A stretch of 50,112 bases of DNA from Xenorhabdus thuongxuanensis (GCF_001908095.1 NZ_MKGR01000016.1:37877-87988), one strand, 5' to 3'; numbered from the stretch's first letter, positions 41,016-50,064 are shown. The notes: generated by a model not told the origin, from the letters alone. Made by a program: numbers and translations.

Positions 41016-42152
41016 TTAAAGTCCAATTGATTTACTGATGATTTCTTGCAGCACTTCGCTGGTTCCACCGTAAATAGTTTGGGCGCGGCTATTTAGCCAG
41101 TTTTTGCCAGCAATGGAATCACGCATATAACCCAAGCCGCCGTGCAATTGCAGGCAACGATCTGCCACTTTCATTTGTAGTTCGGTCGTCCACCACTTGA
41201 TGCGGGCTGCATCTACTAAACTGAAAAGTCCCTGATTAAAGAGATCAACAGCGTTATCCAGGTAGATTCGGGCAATTTTTACTTCGGTATCTAATTGCGC
41301 AAGAATAAAACGGTTGTATTGAAAGGAGCCGATCGGTTGATTGAAGGCTGTTCTTTCTTTCACATATTCCAGTGTGCTCTGCAATATATGTTCTGCACTG
41401 GCAACCGCCACAGTTGAGATACTGAGGCGTTCACGAGGCATTGCTGACATAAAGTAATAGTTACCGAGGTTTTCACGGCCAATCAGGTTGGTGACAGGAA
41501 CCTGACAGTCATGGAAAAAGAGTTCAGCCGTGTCGCTGCCATTCCAGCCAATTTTCTTTAGTGGTTCTCCTCTGGTGAATCCGGGCATATCCCGTTCTAT
41601 TGCCAGTAAACTGATACCCTGACCTTGTTGCCCCTCTTCTGTTTTTACAGCTACAACGATCAGATCCGCATTGATACCATTGGTGATGTAAGTTTTGCCG
41701 CCATTAACCAGATAGTAATCACCTTGACGTTTAGCCACAGTTTTGATGTCTGCTGTATTGGAACCTCCACTCGGTTCCGTCATGGCAATGGCTGCAACTC
41801 GTTTTCCGCTACACAATTCTGGCAGCCATCTTTTTTTCTGTTCCTGATTACCGAGGGCAAAGATGTAGCTAGCAACAATATCGTTATGAGCGACGATACC
41901 TGGTACAGTTACACCTGCTTTGATGAGTTCTTCTGTCAGAATGACCGCAAACCGATAATCGTTTTTTCCCAGTCCCCCAAGCTCAGGGCTGACACTCATA
42001 CCTAATAACCCTGACTGGCCCAATTTCTCCCAAAAGGTGCGTTCAACCAGCCCATCCTCTTCCCACCTCTGATGTTCAGGGACGATTTCACGCTCAAGGA
42101 ATTCACGACAGGATTTCCGGTAATTATCAAAATTATCAATCTCAATACGCAT
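41016..42152 (-). CDS. Acyl-CoA dehydrogenase-like flavoenzyme (HlmB-type)
   Basis: 378-residue FAD enzyme with the full dehydrogenase fold. Signatures: AIAMTEPSGGSNTADIKT (FAD and substrate loop), VNGGKTYITNG, RTAFNQPIGSFQ, LQLHGGLGYMRD, and the C-terminal YGGTSEVLQEII. There is Gly rather than Glu in the YxGT position, so the base is probably the Glu in VASAEHIL (helix G), as in isovaleryl/long-chain types. In holomycin assembly HlmB oxidises a thiolated Cys residue to create unsaturation. It begins 2 bp after the thioesterase stop, so the genes are translationally coupled. Confidence 0.87.
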   Translation of the reverse strand: MRIEIDNFDNYRKSCREFLEREIVPEHQRWEEDGLVERTFWEKLGQSGLLGMSVSPELGGLGKNDYRFAVILTEELIKAGVTVPGIVAHNDIVASYIFALGNQEQKKRWLPELCSGKRVAAIAMTEPSGGSNTADIKTVAKRQGDYYLVNGGKTYITNGINADLIVVAVKTEEGQQGQGISLLAIERDMPGFTRGEPLKKIGWNGSDTAELFFHDCQVPVTNLIGRENLGNYYFMSAMPRERLSISTVAVASAEHILQSTLEYVKERTAFNQPIGSFQYNRFILAQLDTEVKIARIYLDNAVDLFNQGLFSLVDAARIKWWTTELQMKVADRCLQLHGGLGYMRDSIAGKNWLNSRAQTIYGGTSEVLQEIISKSIGL

Positions 42153-42154
42153 AT

Positions 42155-42907
42155 TTACTCCAGGTTCTTTGTCAGACCAAATGGTTTTTCACTCAGCAAT
42201 ATTTGTTTAATAACATCCCAGTGGTGGTACACAGCAAAGTGATCCCCTTCAATATGGATGAGTGAAATATCGTCAGAGGTGTAATTTTTCCAGGCTTCCA
42301 TGTCTGCCAAAGTGACATAACTGTCGCGAGTGGCGGAAACCAGCACCAGTGGATAACTCACCTGTATATTGCCAAGCTGGGGAAATTGGCTGCGTATCAG
42401 GTAATCATTGCGCAGTTGCCGGATGATAGGTTTTATCAGCGCAGGTTCGTTCAAGATTGCTTCGGGTGTCCCTTGATCTGCTTTGGTTTTCTGAATCAAT
42501 TGTTCATCTGTCCATTCATGCCGTTCATCTTTGGGTTGACGATGAGGAGGGACAGAGCTGGATACCACGCCAAATAAAGGAGAAGTGCCATAGTTTTTTA
42601 TTATCGCCTGACCTACCGCGATACTCAGCGCGCCGCCAAAGCTATGACCAAAGGTGATCCACTCCGTGATACCCTGTGCTTGTTTTTGCTGGAAATCAGT
42701 CCAGATATCTGATGCCAGTCGTTCAATCAGGGAATCGAGATCGTGAATTTCAGGTTCTTTAGCCAGATAACCACGACCAGGGATCGCAACGGGTTGTAAG
42801 ATCGCAGATTGAGTGGTCATGAGATCAGTTAGCCAGGGGCGATAAATCGCTGTTGTTGCTCCTGCATGGGGAAAGGCATAAATCACCCGTCTGCAATTAG
42901 TTTCCAT
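42155..42907 (-). CDS. Type II (editing) thioesterase, HlmC-type
   Basis: 250-residue alpha/beta hydrolase of the NRPS external thioesterase family. Triad visible: Ser89 in FGHSFGG, Asp195 in SATRDSYV, His223 in EGDHFAVYHH. The N-terminus RVIYAFPHAGATTAIYRPW is typical of TEII, with the lid around residues 125-165. Its 5' end overlaps the GMC oxidoreductase gene by 11 bp. It should clear misloaded PCP or release the cyclised product. Confidence 0.88.
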   Translation of the reverse strand: METNCRRVIYAFPHAGATTAIYRPWLTDLMTTQSAILQPVAIPGRGYLAKEPEIHDLDSLIERLASDIWTDFQQKQAQGITEWITFGHSFGGALSIAVGQAIIKNYGTSPLFGVVSSSVPPHRQPKDERHEWTDEQLIQKTKADQGTPEAILNEPALIKPIIRQLRNDYLIRSQFPQLGNIQVSYPLVLVSATRDSYVTLADMEAWKNYTSDDISLIHIEGDHFAVYHHWDVIKQILLSEKPFGLTKNLE

Positions 42908-44549
42908 TTGTCCTCCGCTCGCTGGTGGCTTCTCTCTCTATTAAAAAACTGACAATACGTTCAGCCGTCATAATGGTTGTCAGATTAGTTGGCATAGAGG
43001 GAATGGTGGGGAATAGAGAAGCGTCAGCAACTGTTACACCCGTAATGCCATGGACTCGGCCATCTTCTTGTGCGGCGCTATCAGGATCATCATGGGCACC
43101 CATTCTGAGCGTTCCAGACGCATGCCAGCCTGGATTAACCAGGTTTTTGATTGCACTGTTCATGATTTCGTCGTTATGAATCATGGAGTCTGACCAAAAT
43201 TGGATGCCATCAAGAAAAACATCCACTTCCGGGTGGCGTAAAACCTGCCAAATTTTACGCACTCCCCCCACAAGGCGTGCGATATTTGATGGGGAGTGAG
43301 TCAACGGCAGATCAATTTGGGGTAATATCGTGGGCGTAGCTGAATTGATGAAAACCCGTCCTTGAATCTCAGGACGCATTAACATGACGGAAGCACCAAC
43401 TAGCATTGGATAAGTAACGCGATCTCTGAATCCCGGTACGGTGTCACTGGCAACATTGTTCAACAAGCCAATTTGTACATCGACTTTTGCGTCATAACCG
43501 CTTCTGATGCGGGCAGCAATTTGCCGCCACGGCAGGCCCGTGGTACAGACACCGGCTTTAGGCAGCGCCCAGAGCACCACGGAAGCATGGTCAGTTAGAT
43601 TTCTGCCAACGGCGGGCACTTGTGCAACAACAGGGATACCTAATCTGCTCAGATGTTCTGGATCACCTACACCTGAGCGCTGTAATAATGTTGCCGAACC
43701 AATTGCGCCAGCGCAGAGAATAATTTGTTTGGCCTGATAAACCAGCTCTTCTCCCGCCTGAATAATTTTTACCCCTGAGGCGATAGTGCCGTTGAAAATG
43801 ATCTGAGTGACCAGGGCATCCGTCAGCACATGCAGATTTGCTCTATTCAGGATCGGTTCAAGGTATGAGCGATAAACATCGACTCTTTCTGCTCCGTTAA
43901 CGACATTGGCGGGCACAGGGCCGACGGCGGGATCTTCACCGACATTGAGATCATTGACGTAAGGTACACCAAACTGTTCGCAGGCATGGGCAAAAGCCAT
44001 ATCAAGGGGATGGATCTCGCTATTTGCCGGTCTGCGCAGACACATCGGTCCCTGTGAGCCGTGGTTATCATCACCGATATAATCAGTGTCATTCTCTAAA
44101 TGCTTAAACCACGGCAGGACTTGCTCCCAAGACCAATTAGGGCAACCCATTTGGGCCCATTTATCGAAATCGCTCCGAAATCCTCGCAAGGCAATAGCGC
44201 CGTTGACTGCGGAAGAACCCCCAAGGACTTTCCCCACGCGATAATTGAACGGCTTGCGCTCTTTGTGCTTACGAGAGTGTTGTTTGTTATCTTGTCCATG
44301 GGCAGGAGAAGCAATGAGAGCGGCGAACCGATCATCATCATTGCGTACATTGGCTTCGTAATCCCAATTATATCCTTCCAGCACCAGCCTTGATGCATCT
44401 CTGAGTGGACTGGCAGGGTTGTGTACATCAGATTCGTGACCTGCTTCAATCAGCAGTACGGACTTTGTGCTATTTTCAGACAGGCGAGAGGCTGCCACGC
44501 ATCCTGCTGAACCACCGCCTACCACGATATAATCATATGCTTTGGTCAT
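42897..44549 (-). CDS. GMC-family FAD oxidoreductase, HlmD-type
   Basis: 550 residues, choline-dehydrogenase-like. FAD-binding GxGxxG appears as VVGGGSAGCVAA (residues 9-20), GMC signature 1 near GKVLGGSSAVNGAIALRG, signature 2 near GAIGSATLLQRSGVG. Active-site His476 (NPGWHASGT) and Asn522 (PTNLTT) are present. The start overlaps the NRPS stop by 4 bp (ATGA). In holomycin clusters HlmD is one of the flavin oxidases acting on the Cys-Cys scaffold. Confidence 0.9.
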   Translation of the reverse strand: MTKAYDYIVVGGGSAGCVAASRLSENSTKSVLLIEAGHESDVHNPASPLRDASRLVLEGYNWDYEANVRNDDDRFAALIASPAHGQDNKQHSRKHKERKPFNYRVGKVLGGSSAVNGAIALRGFRSDFDKWAQMGCPNWSWEQVLPWFKHLENDTDYIGDDNHGSQGPMCLRRPANSEIHPLDMAFAHACEQFGVPYVNDLNVGEDPAVGPVPANVVNGAERVDVYRSYLEPILNRANLHVLTDALVTQIIFNGTIASGVKIIQAGEELVYQAKQIILCAGAIGSATLLQRSGVGDPEHLSRLGIPVVAQVPAVGRNLTDHASVVLWALPKAGVCTTGLPWRQIAARIRSGYDAKVDVQIGLLNNVASDTVPGFRDRVTYPMLVGASVMLMRPEIQGRVFINSATPTILPQIDLPLTHSPSNIARLVGGVRKIWQVLRHPEVDVFLDGIQFWSDSMIHNDEIMNSAIKNLVNPGWHASGTLRMGAHDDPDSAAQEDGRVHGITGVTVADASLFPTIPSMPTNLTTIMTAERIVSFLIEREATSERRTNGN

Positions 44550-47500
44550 AGTTCATTCACCGCTTGAGATTGGACGATGGTTTCGATGATGCGAGAGAAA
44601 GACTGAATATTAGAATTCATGAACAGCCCTTCAATGATGTCCTGTTCGCCAACTGGCGTAATATTAAATTCCTGTCGCAGTGCACTAAGTAAACCAACGG
44701 CATGGAGTGAATCACCGCCAATATCAAAAAAGCCATCGGTGACATCAAAATCATCGTGCTGAAGTTGTGCTTGCCAGAGTTTCAGGATTTTCGCTTCTAT
44801 CTCATTAGCGGGTGCAACCGGAGCATCTGCATGTTCTTCGGAATCAGACCAAGGAATAGGCAGCGCTTTGCGGTCAATTTTTCCATTACTGGTTAATGGC
44901 ATATGGGGCAATAAGATGTAATAACTGGGCACCATATAAGAGGGCAACGTTTTGCGGGCAATTTCCCTCAATTGCTCCTGAAAATGGGTCGGGTCATCCA
45001 ACGTTTCTGGCGTCTCAGGCACAACATAGGAGACGATATGTCGTTGTCCGGTTTTAGCATGGATGGGAGCATCAATGACGACATGGCTGGCATTTTCGTG
45101 GGTCAGAAGGCAGGCTTCAATTTCACCTAATTCAATGCGGTATCCATTGATTTTTACCTGATTATCTTCACGCCCTAAAATTTCTATTAGGCCATCGGCA
45201 ATATATCGTCCCAAATCTCCAGTTCTGTACAGCCGTTCACCTGTGACGGGATGAGTAATAAAGCGTAGTGCAGTTTTTTCTGCATCGCCCAAATAACCTT
45301 GAGTCACTCCGTCTCCACCAATATAGAGTTCTCCGGTTACCCATTTGGGGCAGGGAAGAAGCCAGTTATTCAAAACATGGAAAGTTTGATTTGCCAGCGG
45401 CTTGCCATAAGGAATGCTTTTCCAGTTTTTATCAATTGTTTCAATGGGGTAATGTATCGACCAGATAGAGCCTTCAGTTGCTCCACCGAGACTAATGATC
45501 GCAGTATTTGGCAAACTTTCCCGAATACGTTCAGGGAGATCGACAGGTATCCAGTCTCCGCTCATAAGGATTAGCCTTAATTGGGTCTCGGACAGTGCGG
45601 AACCATTTCTGTCTACCAATACTTTCACGGGAGCAGGGACACTATTCCAGATCGTAATTTGATGTTTGAGCAGCATGTCTAGCCAGATTTTGGGGTCATT
45701 GGCCGTTTCTGGCATGGAAAAAATAACTTTTCCTCCCACACCTAATAGCCCGAAATAGTCATAGACGGACAAATCAAACCCAGCAGGCGCGACAGACAAC
45801 ACAACATCTTTTTCTGTTACCTGGAATTTATGATTAATATCAAATACGGTATTGGCAGCATTACGGTGGGAAGCCATCACCCCTTTCGGTTCTCCTGTTG
45901 AACCAGAGGTAAAGATGACATAGGCCAGATCATCTAATCCTTGCATTGAAGACATGGAAGACCAATGTGCTGTAGTCATTTGCTCTGCATCCATTGCCTG
46001 GTGTATGGAACACTCATCCAAATTGATACGAAGTAAATGCGTAAATTCATCATGTTCAAAAACTGTGCTGTCAGTGACAATCCCTTTGGCTGAACAGCGG
46101 TTGAGCAAACTCATTCGACGCTCAGCAGGCAGTTGGGGATCAATGGCTACGTAGGCAGCACCTGACATAAGAACACCCAGTAAACCAATGACTAACTCTG
46201 GGCTTTGTGGCAGGGAGACAGCGACAATATCATTGGGATGAATTAGGACAGAGCTTCGTAGTTGTTGTGCTACTGCATAGGCTTTGTTGGCCATTTCTGC
46301 ATAAGTAACTTGTTTTTCGCCCTGAATAAGTGCAATTGCATTAGGATATTTGCCAGCAGCTTGCAAAACCATTTCATGCAGTAGCTTGAGATCAAATTCG
46401 GTAGCCGTTGCATTGGCTTTTGTTCTTTCCACTAAATCTGAGGCAGGTAATTTCACCAGTGGTGTGTTTTTATCCCATACTGAATTGTCTTCTGCACAAG
46501 TCGTTATCAGCGCCAGATACGCATCCAACATAGCTTCCACCATGCCATCAGGGAATAGCTCATTGACTGTATTCCAGTTAATTTGCACAAGATCATCAAC
46601 ACGAACAATCTGGTTCTCTAACCAAACTTGTGGGGTTTGATTACTACTATAAATTTGGGTCGCTTCTGTCCAACTGACATCTGTCACGACATTATCCAAA
46701 TTGGCCGTCAGAGTATTGCTAAATACTACGGGGGCGGTTGCTGCTCGGTTGCCATGATTTCGGCGGGTCAGTTCTCTGAGAACTTGAACACCATTGTAGG
46801 AACAGTGCCAGCGGTTCATCATCAAATCAGTCTGGATCTGTACCAAACGATTATTGAGGCTTTCTTCTCCTGTTCCTCCAATACCAAGTAACATGGGTTG
46901 CAGGAAATTGCCGACAACATTTTCAATACCATCAAAATAGGGTCGGCGTCCAAATTGAGTGACAGTCAGTGTAAAAGTCTGACGTTTCGACCATTGACGA
47001 AGCACTTCTGCGTACATACCGAGAAGTACAGTTTCCAATGTTAATTTGCGTAATTCCGCTTTTTTTCTCAGAGCTAATAATGTTTCAGAAGAAATTGTTC
47101 GGCTGTAACGTTTGAACGCAGGTGGAGAAAGTATCTCTGGTGCATTTTTTAACGGTAATTCCGGTGGTTGAGGTAAATGCTCTAGTTGTTGTTCCCAATA
47201 AGTTTTATCACGTAATCCTTGTGGCTGCCCCTGTAGATAACGTTCTAATTTGATATAACTGGGGAAATTTATATTATCAGGTAGAGCAGGCAGCTCATAA
47301 CCTTGATAAACTTGCCACCAATCACGTAATACCAAACGGACACTATGAATATCGACAAACATCAGGTCGAAATAAATATGTAGACGGGTAATATCATTAT
47401 TAAGTATTGTTGCCCGTATATCGAATGTAGGTGCTTTATCTATAGGTAATAATTGCGTTTCCATTTCCTGACGAAGTTTTGCCAGCATATTATCTTTTTC

Positions 47501-47965
47501 TGACTCTGACCACTTTCTACAATCCTGAATAGGAATGATGTAATTTAATGGCGTGGGTAAAATCCGCTGTTGTCCATCTAAAGATAAAGTCGCCCTTAAC
47601 ATAGGGTGATATTCAATGATTTTGTTTAATGCGTTATTTAACAAGTTGATATCTAATGAATTAATATCTAATTCAGTATATAGACAACTGGTTAACCCCC
47701 CTAGTTCCAGTCCGGGGTTACGCCCAATTAAATAGGCATATTGAATATCTGTTAATGGAAAAATTTCTGCCTCAATCGTATCTTCTTGTAGAGTTACAGG
47801 AATGATAGTATTTATTAATGGTAATCTGTTTTGAAGTATCCCATTAACTTGCTGTTTCAAATTTGATAACTCTACTTCTAAATTTTTATTTTCTGGTTTA
47901 TATAATTCAGGGGGATTAGAGGTTTCTAATCCGGATTCTTGTAATGCCTGGAGAAAATTTTGCAT
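44546..47965 (-). CDS. Single-module NRPS (Cy-A-PCP) activating cysteine; HlmE-type
   Basis: 1139 residues. A 66-residue helical N-terminus precedes a heterocyclization-type domain (about 68-500): FPLTDIQYAYLIGR, the DxxxxD motif as Asp200 to Asp205 in place of HHxxxDG, PVVFSNTL and TPQVWLENQ. The adenylation domain spans about 525-1035 (YVIFTSGSTGEPKG, YRTGDLGR, NGKIDRK). Pocket residues Asp731, Leu732, Tyr735, Asn774, Leu800, Ser802, Leu826, Ile834, Trp835 and Lys1029 give DLYNLSLIWK, the cysteine code known from pyochelin/yersiniabactin synthetases. A PCP follows with Ser1086 in GGDSLHAV. There is no TE domain. The layout equals HlmE, which joins two cysteines. SD AAGGGA precedes the ATG. 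Confidence 0.93.
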   Translation of the reverse strand: MQNFLQALQESGLETSNPPELYKPENKNLEVELSNLKQQVNGILQNRLPLINTIIPVTLQEDTIEAEIFPLTDIQYAYLIGRNPGLELGGLTSCLYTELDINSLDINLLNNALNKIIEYHPMLRATLSLDGQQRILPTPLNYIIPIQDCRKWSESEKDNMLAKLRQEMETQLLPIDKAPTFDIRATILNNDITRLHIYFDLMFVDIHSVRLVLRDWWQVYQGYELPALPDNINFPSYIKLERYLQGQPQGLRDKTYWEQQLEHLPQPPELPLKNAPEILSPPAFKRYSRTISSETLLALRKKAELRKLTLETVLLGMYAEVLRQWSKRQTFTLTVTQFGRRPYFDGIENVVGNFLQPMLLGIGGTGEESLNNRLVQIQTDLMMNRWHCSYNGVQVLRELTRRNHGNRAATAPVVFSNTLTANLDNVVTDVSWTEATQIYSSNQTPQVWLENQIVRVDDLVQINWNTVNELFPDGMVEAMLDAYLALITTCAEDNSVWDKNTPLVKLPASDLVERTKANATATEFDLKLLHEMVLQAAGKYPNAIALIQGEKQVTYAEMANKAYAVAQQLRSSVLIHPNDIVAVSLPQSPELVIGLLGVLMSGAAYVAIDPQLPAERRMSLLNRCSAKGIVTDSTVFEHDEFTHLLRINLDECSIHQAMDAEQMTTAHWSSMSSMQGLDDLAYVIFTSGSTGEPKGVMASHRNAANTVFDINHKFQVTEKDVVLSVAPAGFDLSVYDYFGLLGVGGKVIFSMPETANDPKIWLDMLLKHQITIWNSVPAPVKVLVDRNGSALSETQLRLILMSGDWIPVDLPERIRESLPNTAIISLGGATEGSIWSIHYPIETIDKNWKSIPYGKPLANQTFHVLNNWLLPCPKWVTGELYIGGDGVTQGYLGDAEKTALRFITHPVTGERLYRTGDLGRYIADGLIEILGREDNQVKINGYRIELGEIEACLLTHENASHVVIDAPIHAKTGQRHIVSYVVPETPETLDDPTHFQEQLREIARKTLPSYMVPSYYILLPHMPLTSNGKIDRKALPIPWSDSEEHADAPVAPANEIEAKILKLWQAQLQHDDFDVTDGFFDIGGDSLHAVGLLSALRQEFNITPVGEQDIIEGLFMNSNIQSFSRIIETIVQSQAVNEL

Positions 47966-48798
47966 GCATTATCCCTTGTATTTGATTGATAAGTTAACTT
48001 ATGCTTTTTTGAGGTTGTTTTTTATCTTTGAAATAAAATAGTGCTGGGAGTATGGTTGGAATTCTTAACAAATAATCTTTTTACAATTCACCAATTTATT
48101 TTTGTGAAAATAAACATCATTTACTATCAGATTAATATATTGACTCACGAGTTTAAAATAAAAGTAGTGCATATTCAGACGCCTCATTAATCTTAGTAAG
48201 GTGTTTAGTTTTATTTGTTGGTTTTCTTTTGTGCAAAAATAACATGTTTATAACTAAATGTAATATCAAATAATAATATTTTATTAACGATTATTGTTAT
48301 GTGAAATATATGGATGCTGATCAAATTCAAGTTGGCAGTCGTATAATAATTTCTGATACCTCACCAACCCGCTAACTCTTCCGCAGCTAAGTTAATAACT
48401 TTAGGTAAACATATTATAAAGTTATTTTTTATTTTTTAATAGTTAGTATATGAAATCATCGTATTTATAATTAGCAAATTCTCCATTGGTTTTTTCTCTG
48501 GTTAAAGTTATCAATCAGAATTTATGTGATTGATTTTAAGAATTTTAATAACTGACCGTTATTAATTGATAGCTTATGCCTATCTTCCTGATAGGAAAAG
48601 ATCTATTGATCTAATTATAATATTCAATATAATAATTTAATTAAGGGTGTCGAGTATTCTGAGTTAGCGATTATTTTGTACATGGATTCATAAAATGAAT
48701 GTTCCAATACCAAAGTTAACAAATATACATGCGCATACCCCACGTTTCATTTATGAGCTGTATTTTAGTAACTTAAAAATTTTTATTGAGGATTCAAT
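47966..48798. other. Divergent intergenic region between NRPS and thioredoxin genes
   Basis: 833 AT-rich bases with no intact gene. It must hold the promoter of the biosynthetic operon and that of the thioredoxin gene. On the minus strand a short frame (48361-48450) between two stops ends LPKVINLAAEELAGW and could be the C-terminal scrap of a lost gene. On the plus strand a 24-codon frame from 48301 is not convincing. A small hairpin lies near 48580-48600. Confidence 0.45.
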
Positions 48799-49119
48799 AT
48801 GAGTACATTAATTGAATTAACCGAAGATAATTTTGATAGTGTAGTCGGTTCTAAAGGGATCTGTGTTGTTAGATTCTGGGCGCCATGGTGTGGCCCGTGT
48901 CGTGCAGTAGCACCAACGTTTAATCAATTATCAATTGATATGAAAGATAGTGCCACTTTCGGGGAAATCAATATTGATGATGCTAATAATATCGCTATGA
49001 GATATGGCATTCGCGGCATACCAACGACATTAGTATATAAAGATGGGCAACCTGTAGATTCTCTTGTTGGCGTCGCTTCATTATCGCAATTTAAGAATAT
49101 GGTTTCTCAAAATTTGTAG
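48799..49119 (+). CDS. Thioredoxin beside the biosynthetic operon
   Basis: 106-residue cytosolic thioredoxin. Active site WAPWCGPCR with Cys31 and Cys34; cis-Pro in GIRGIPTTLVY; conserved Asp near residue 24 position is replaced by Val/Arg (VVRFWAP), unlike E. coli TrxA (VDFWAEW). GAGG precedes the ATG. It is followed by the wreck of a thioredoxin-reductase-like gene, so the two were probably an operon. A role in handling the dithiol product or the flavoenzymes is inferred from position. Confidence 0.88.
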   Translation: MSTLIELTEDNFDSVVGSKGICVVRFWAPWCGPCRAVAPTFNQLSIDMKDSATFGEINIDDANNIAMRYGIRGIPTTLVYKDGQPVDSLVGVASLSQFKNMVSQNL

Positions 49120-49209
49120 TTCAGGTTGAGTTAAATTTAATGATTTGAGGAGCCTGCCTTACCTAACAGTCTAAACCAATATCATCATTTGCTTTTAATT
49201 AGTAAAATA

Positions 49210-49671
49210 AAGGAGCATTTACTGTTTATTTATACGAAAGAATTAATTATAGAAACTGGCCCTTTTGGGTATACTGCGGTGATATATGCAGCTAGGGCGG
49301 TTTCTCTCCTGTTGTTGTGATTTTGATTTTAAACCCTTCTTGGTTTCAGGGGCGAAAAATAAATACCAGGCAGAAAGTATCATTATTGCGACAGGGTCAA
49401 TTGCATGTTATTTGATCTTCCTATCAGTGGTTGTTTTATGGCTATAGGTCATAATCCGAATACAGGTTTTTGAAAAATAAATTAAAACTAAATAATGGAT
49501 GTATTATTGTTAATGGCAGATCTCATTATTTTGAAACATGACATCAATTCCTGGGGTATTTGCAGCAGGCGATGCTTCTGATGACAAATATGTCAGGCAA
49601 GAATATTAGCAGGTTCAGGATGTATGGCGGCATTTGATGTAGTGAAATGGTTACAGTTTAATAATTCATAA
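49210..49671 (+). pseudogene. Decayed thioredoxin-reductase-like gene (possible HlmI/GliT-type dithiol oxidase)
   Basis: Pieces in three frames still follow thioredoxin reductase in order: GPFGYTAVIYAARA then, after a frameshift, FSPVVVIL (N-terminal FAD fold, about 49228-49330); ESIIIATGSIACYL (about 49370-49412); FMAIGHNPNTGF (about 49435-49470); NNGCIIVNG; SIPGVFAAGDASDDKYVRQ and, shifted, AGSGCMAAFDVVKWL (about 49545-49653). The redox CxxC segment and the NADPH-binding GGG-N motif are deleted, and the start codon after AAAGGAG (49210) is lost. It cannot make an active enzyme. Whether it was a housekeeping-like TrxR or an HlmI-type oxidase cannot be told without the missing parts. Confidence 0.82.
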
Positions 49672-50022
49672 TATTATTAACACATTAAGGCCATTCAGAA
49701 ATGACTGGGTGTTTAGTTTTTAAATGAAATAATTAGGTAAATCTGTTTAGTACTGTTCTTCATCAATTAATCTGCGAATTTTTGCCAAAATTAAATATTT
49801 CCTAGCAATAGTAACAAAATAAAATAAGTCATAATGAAATTATGCCAGTATGTAAATATTGGCTTTTATCATTGAATAACAGAAATTGCTAAGTTAGTTA
49901 GAAACTCATACCTTATATTCCCATTTAATAACAAATGGTTATATGATGGGTAAGGAATAAAGTGGCATAGATTATTTATCGTTGACTAAAATTTCAAACC
50001 AGACTATTTTTTTAGTAAAAAT
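49672..50022. other. Gene-free stretch between the pseudogene and the right-end element
   Basis: About 350 AT-rich bases in which no ORF, terminator or repeat stands out. Confidence 0.5.
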
Positions 50023-50064
50023 CCGCCTTCATAGAAGGCGGCTTTGATTTCGCCCCAGAGGGGC
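50023..50064 (-). ncRNA. Two-hairpin omega-RNA-like scaffold (second copy)
   Basis: CCGCCTTC/GAAGGCGG and GCCCC/GGGGC with 3-base loops. Compared with the copy at 51-93 the stems differ in sequence but keep lengths, loops and spacing, consistent with compensated changes in a structured RNA. Terminators or transposase hairpins remain possible. Confidence 0.35.

Noticed and set aside
41016-47965. Pyrrole-forming pathway (prolyl-PCP plus acyl-CoA dehydrogenase)
   Set aside because: The adenylation pocket reads as cysteine, not proline, and the condensation-like domain has the DxxxxD heterocyclization motif.
44546-47965. Thiazoline siderophore (pyochelin/yersiniabactin type) synthetase
   Set aside because: The cysteine code and Cy domain are shared, but there is no salicylate gene, aryl carrier, methyltransferase, second Cy module, TE domain or TonB receptor nearby.
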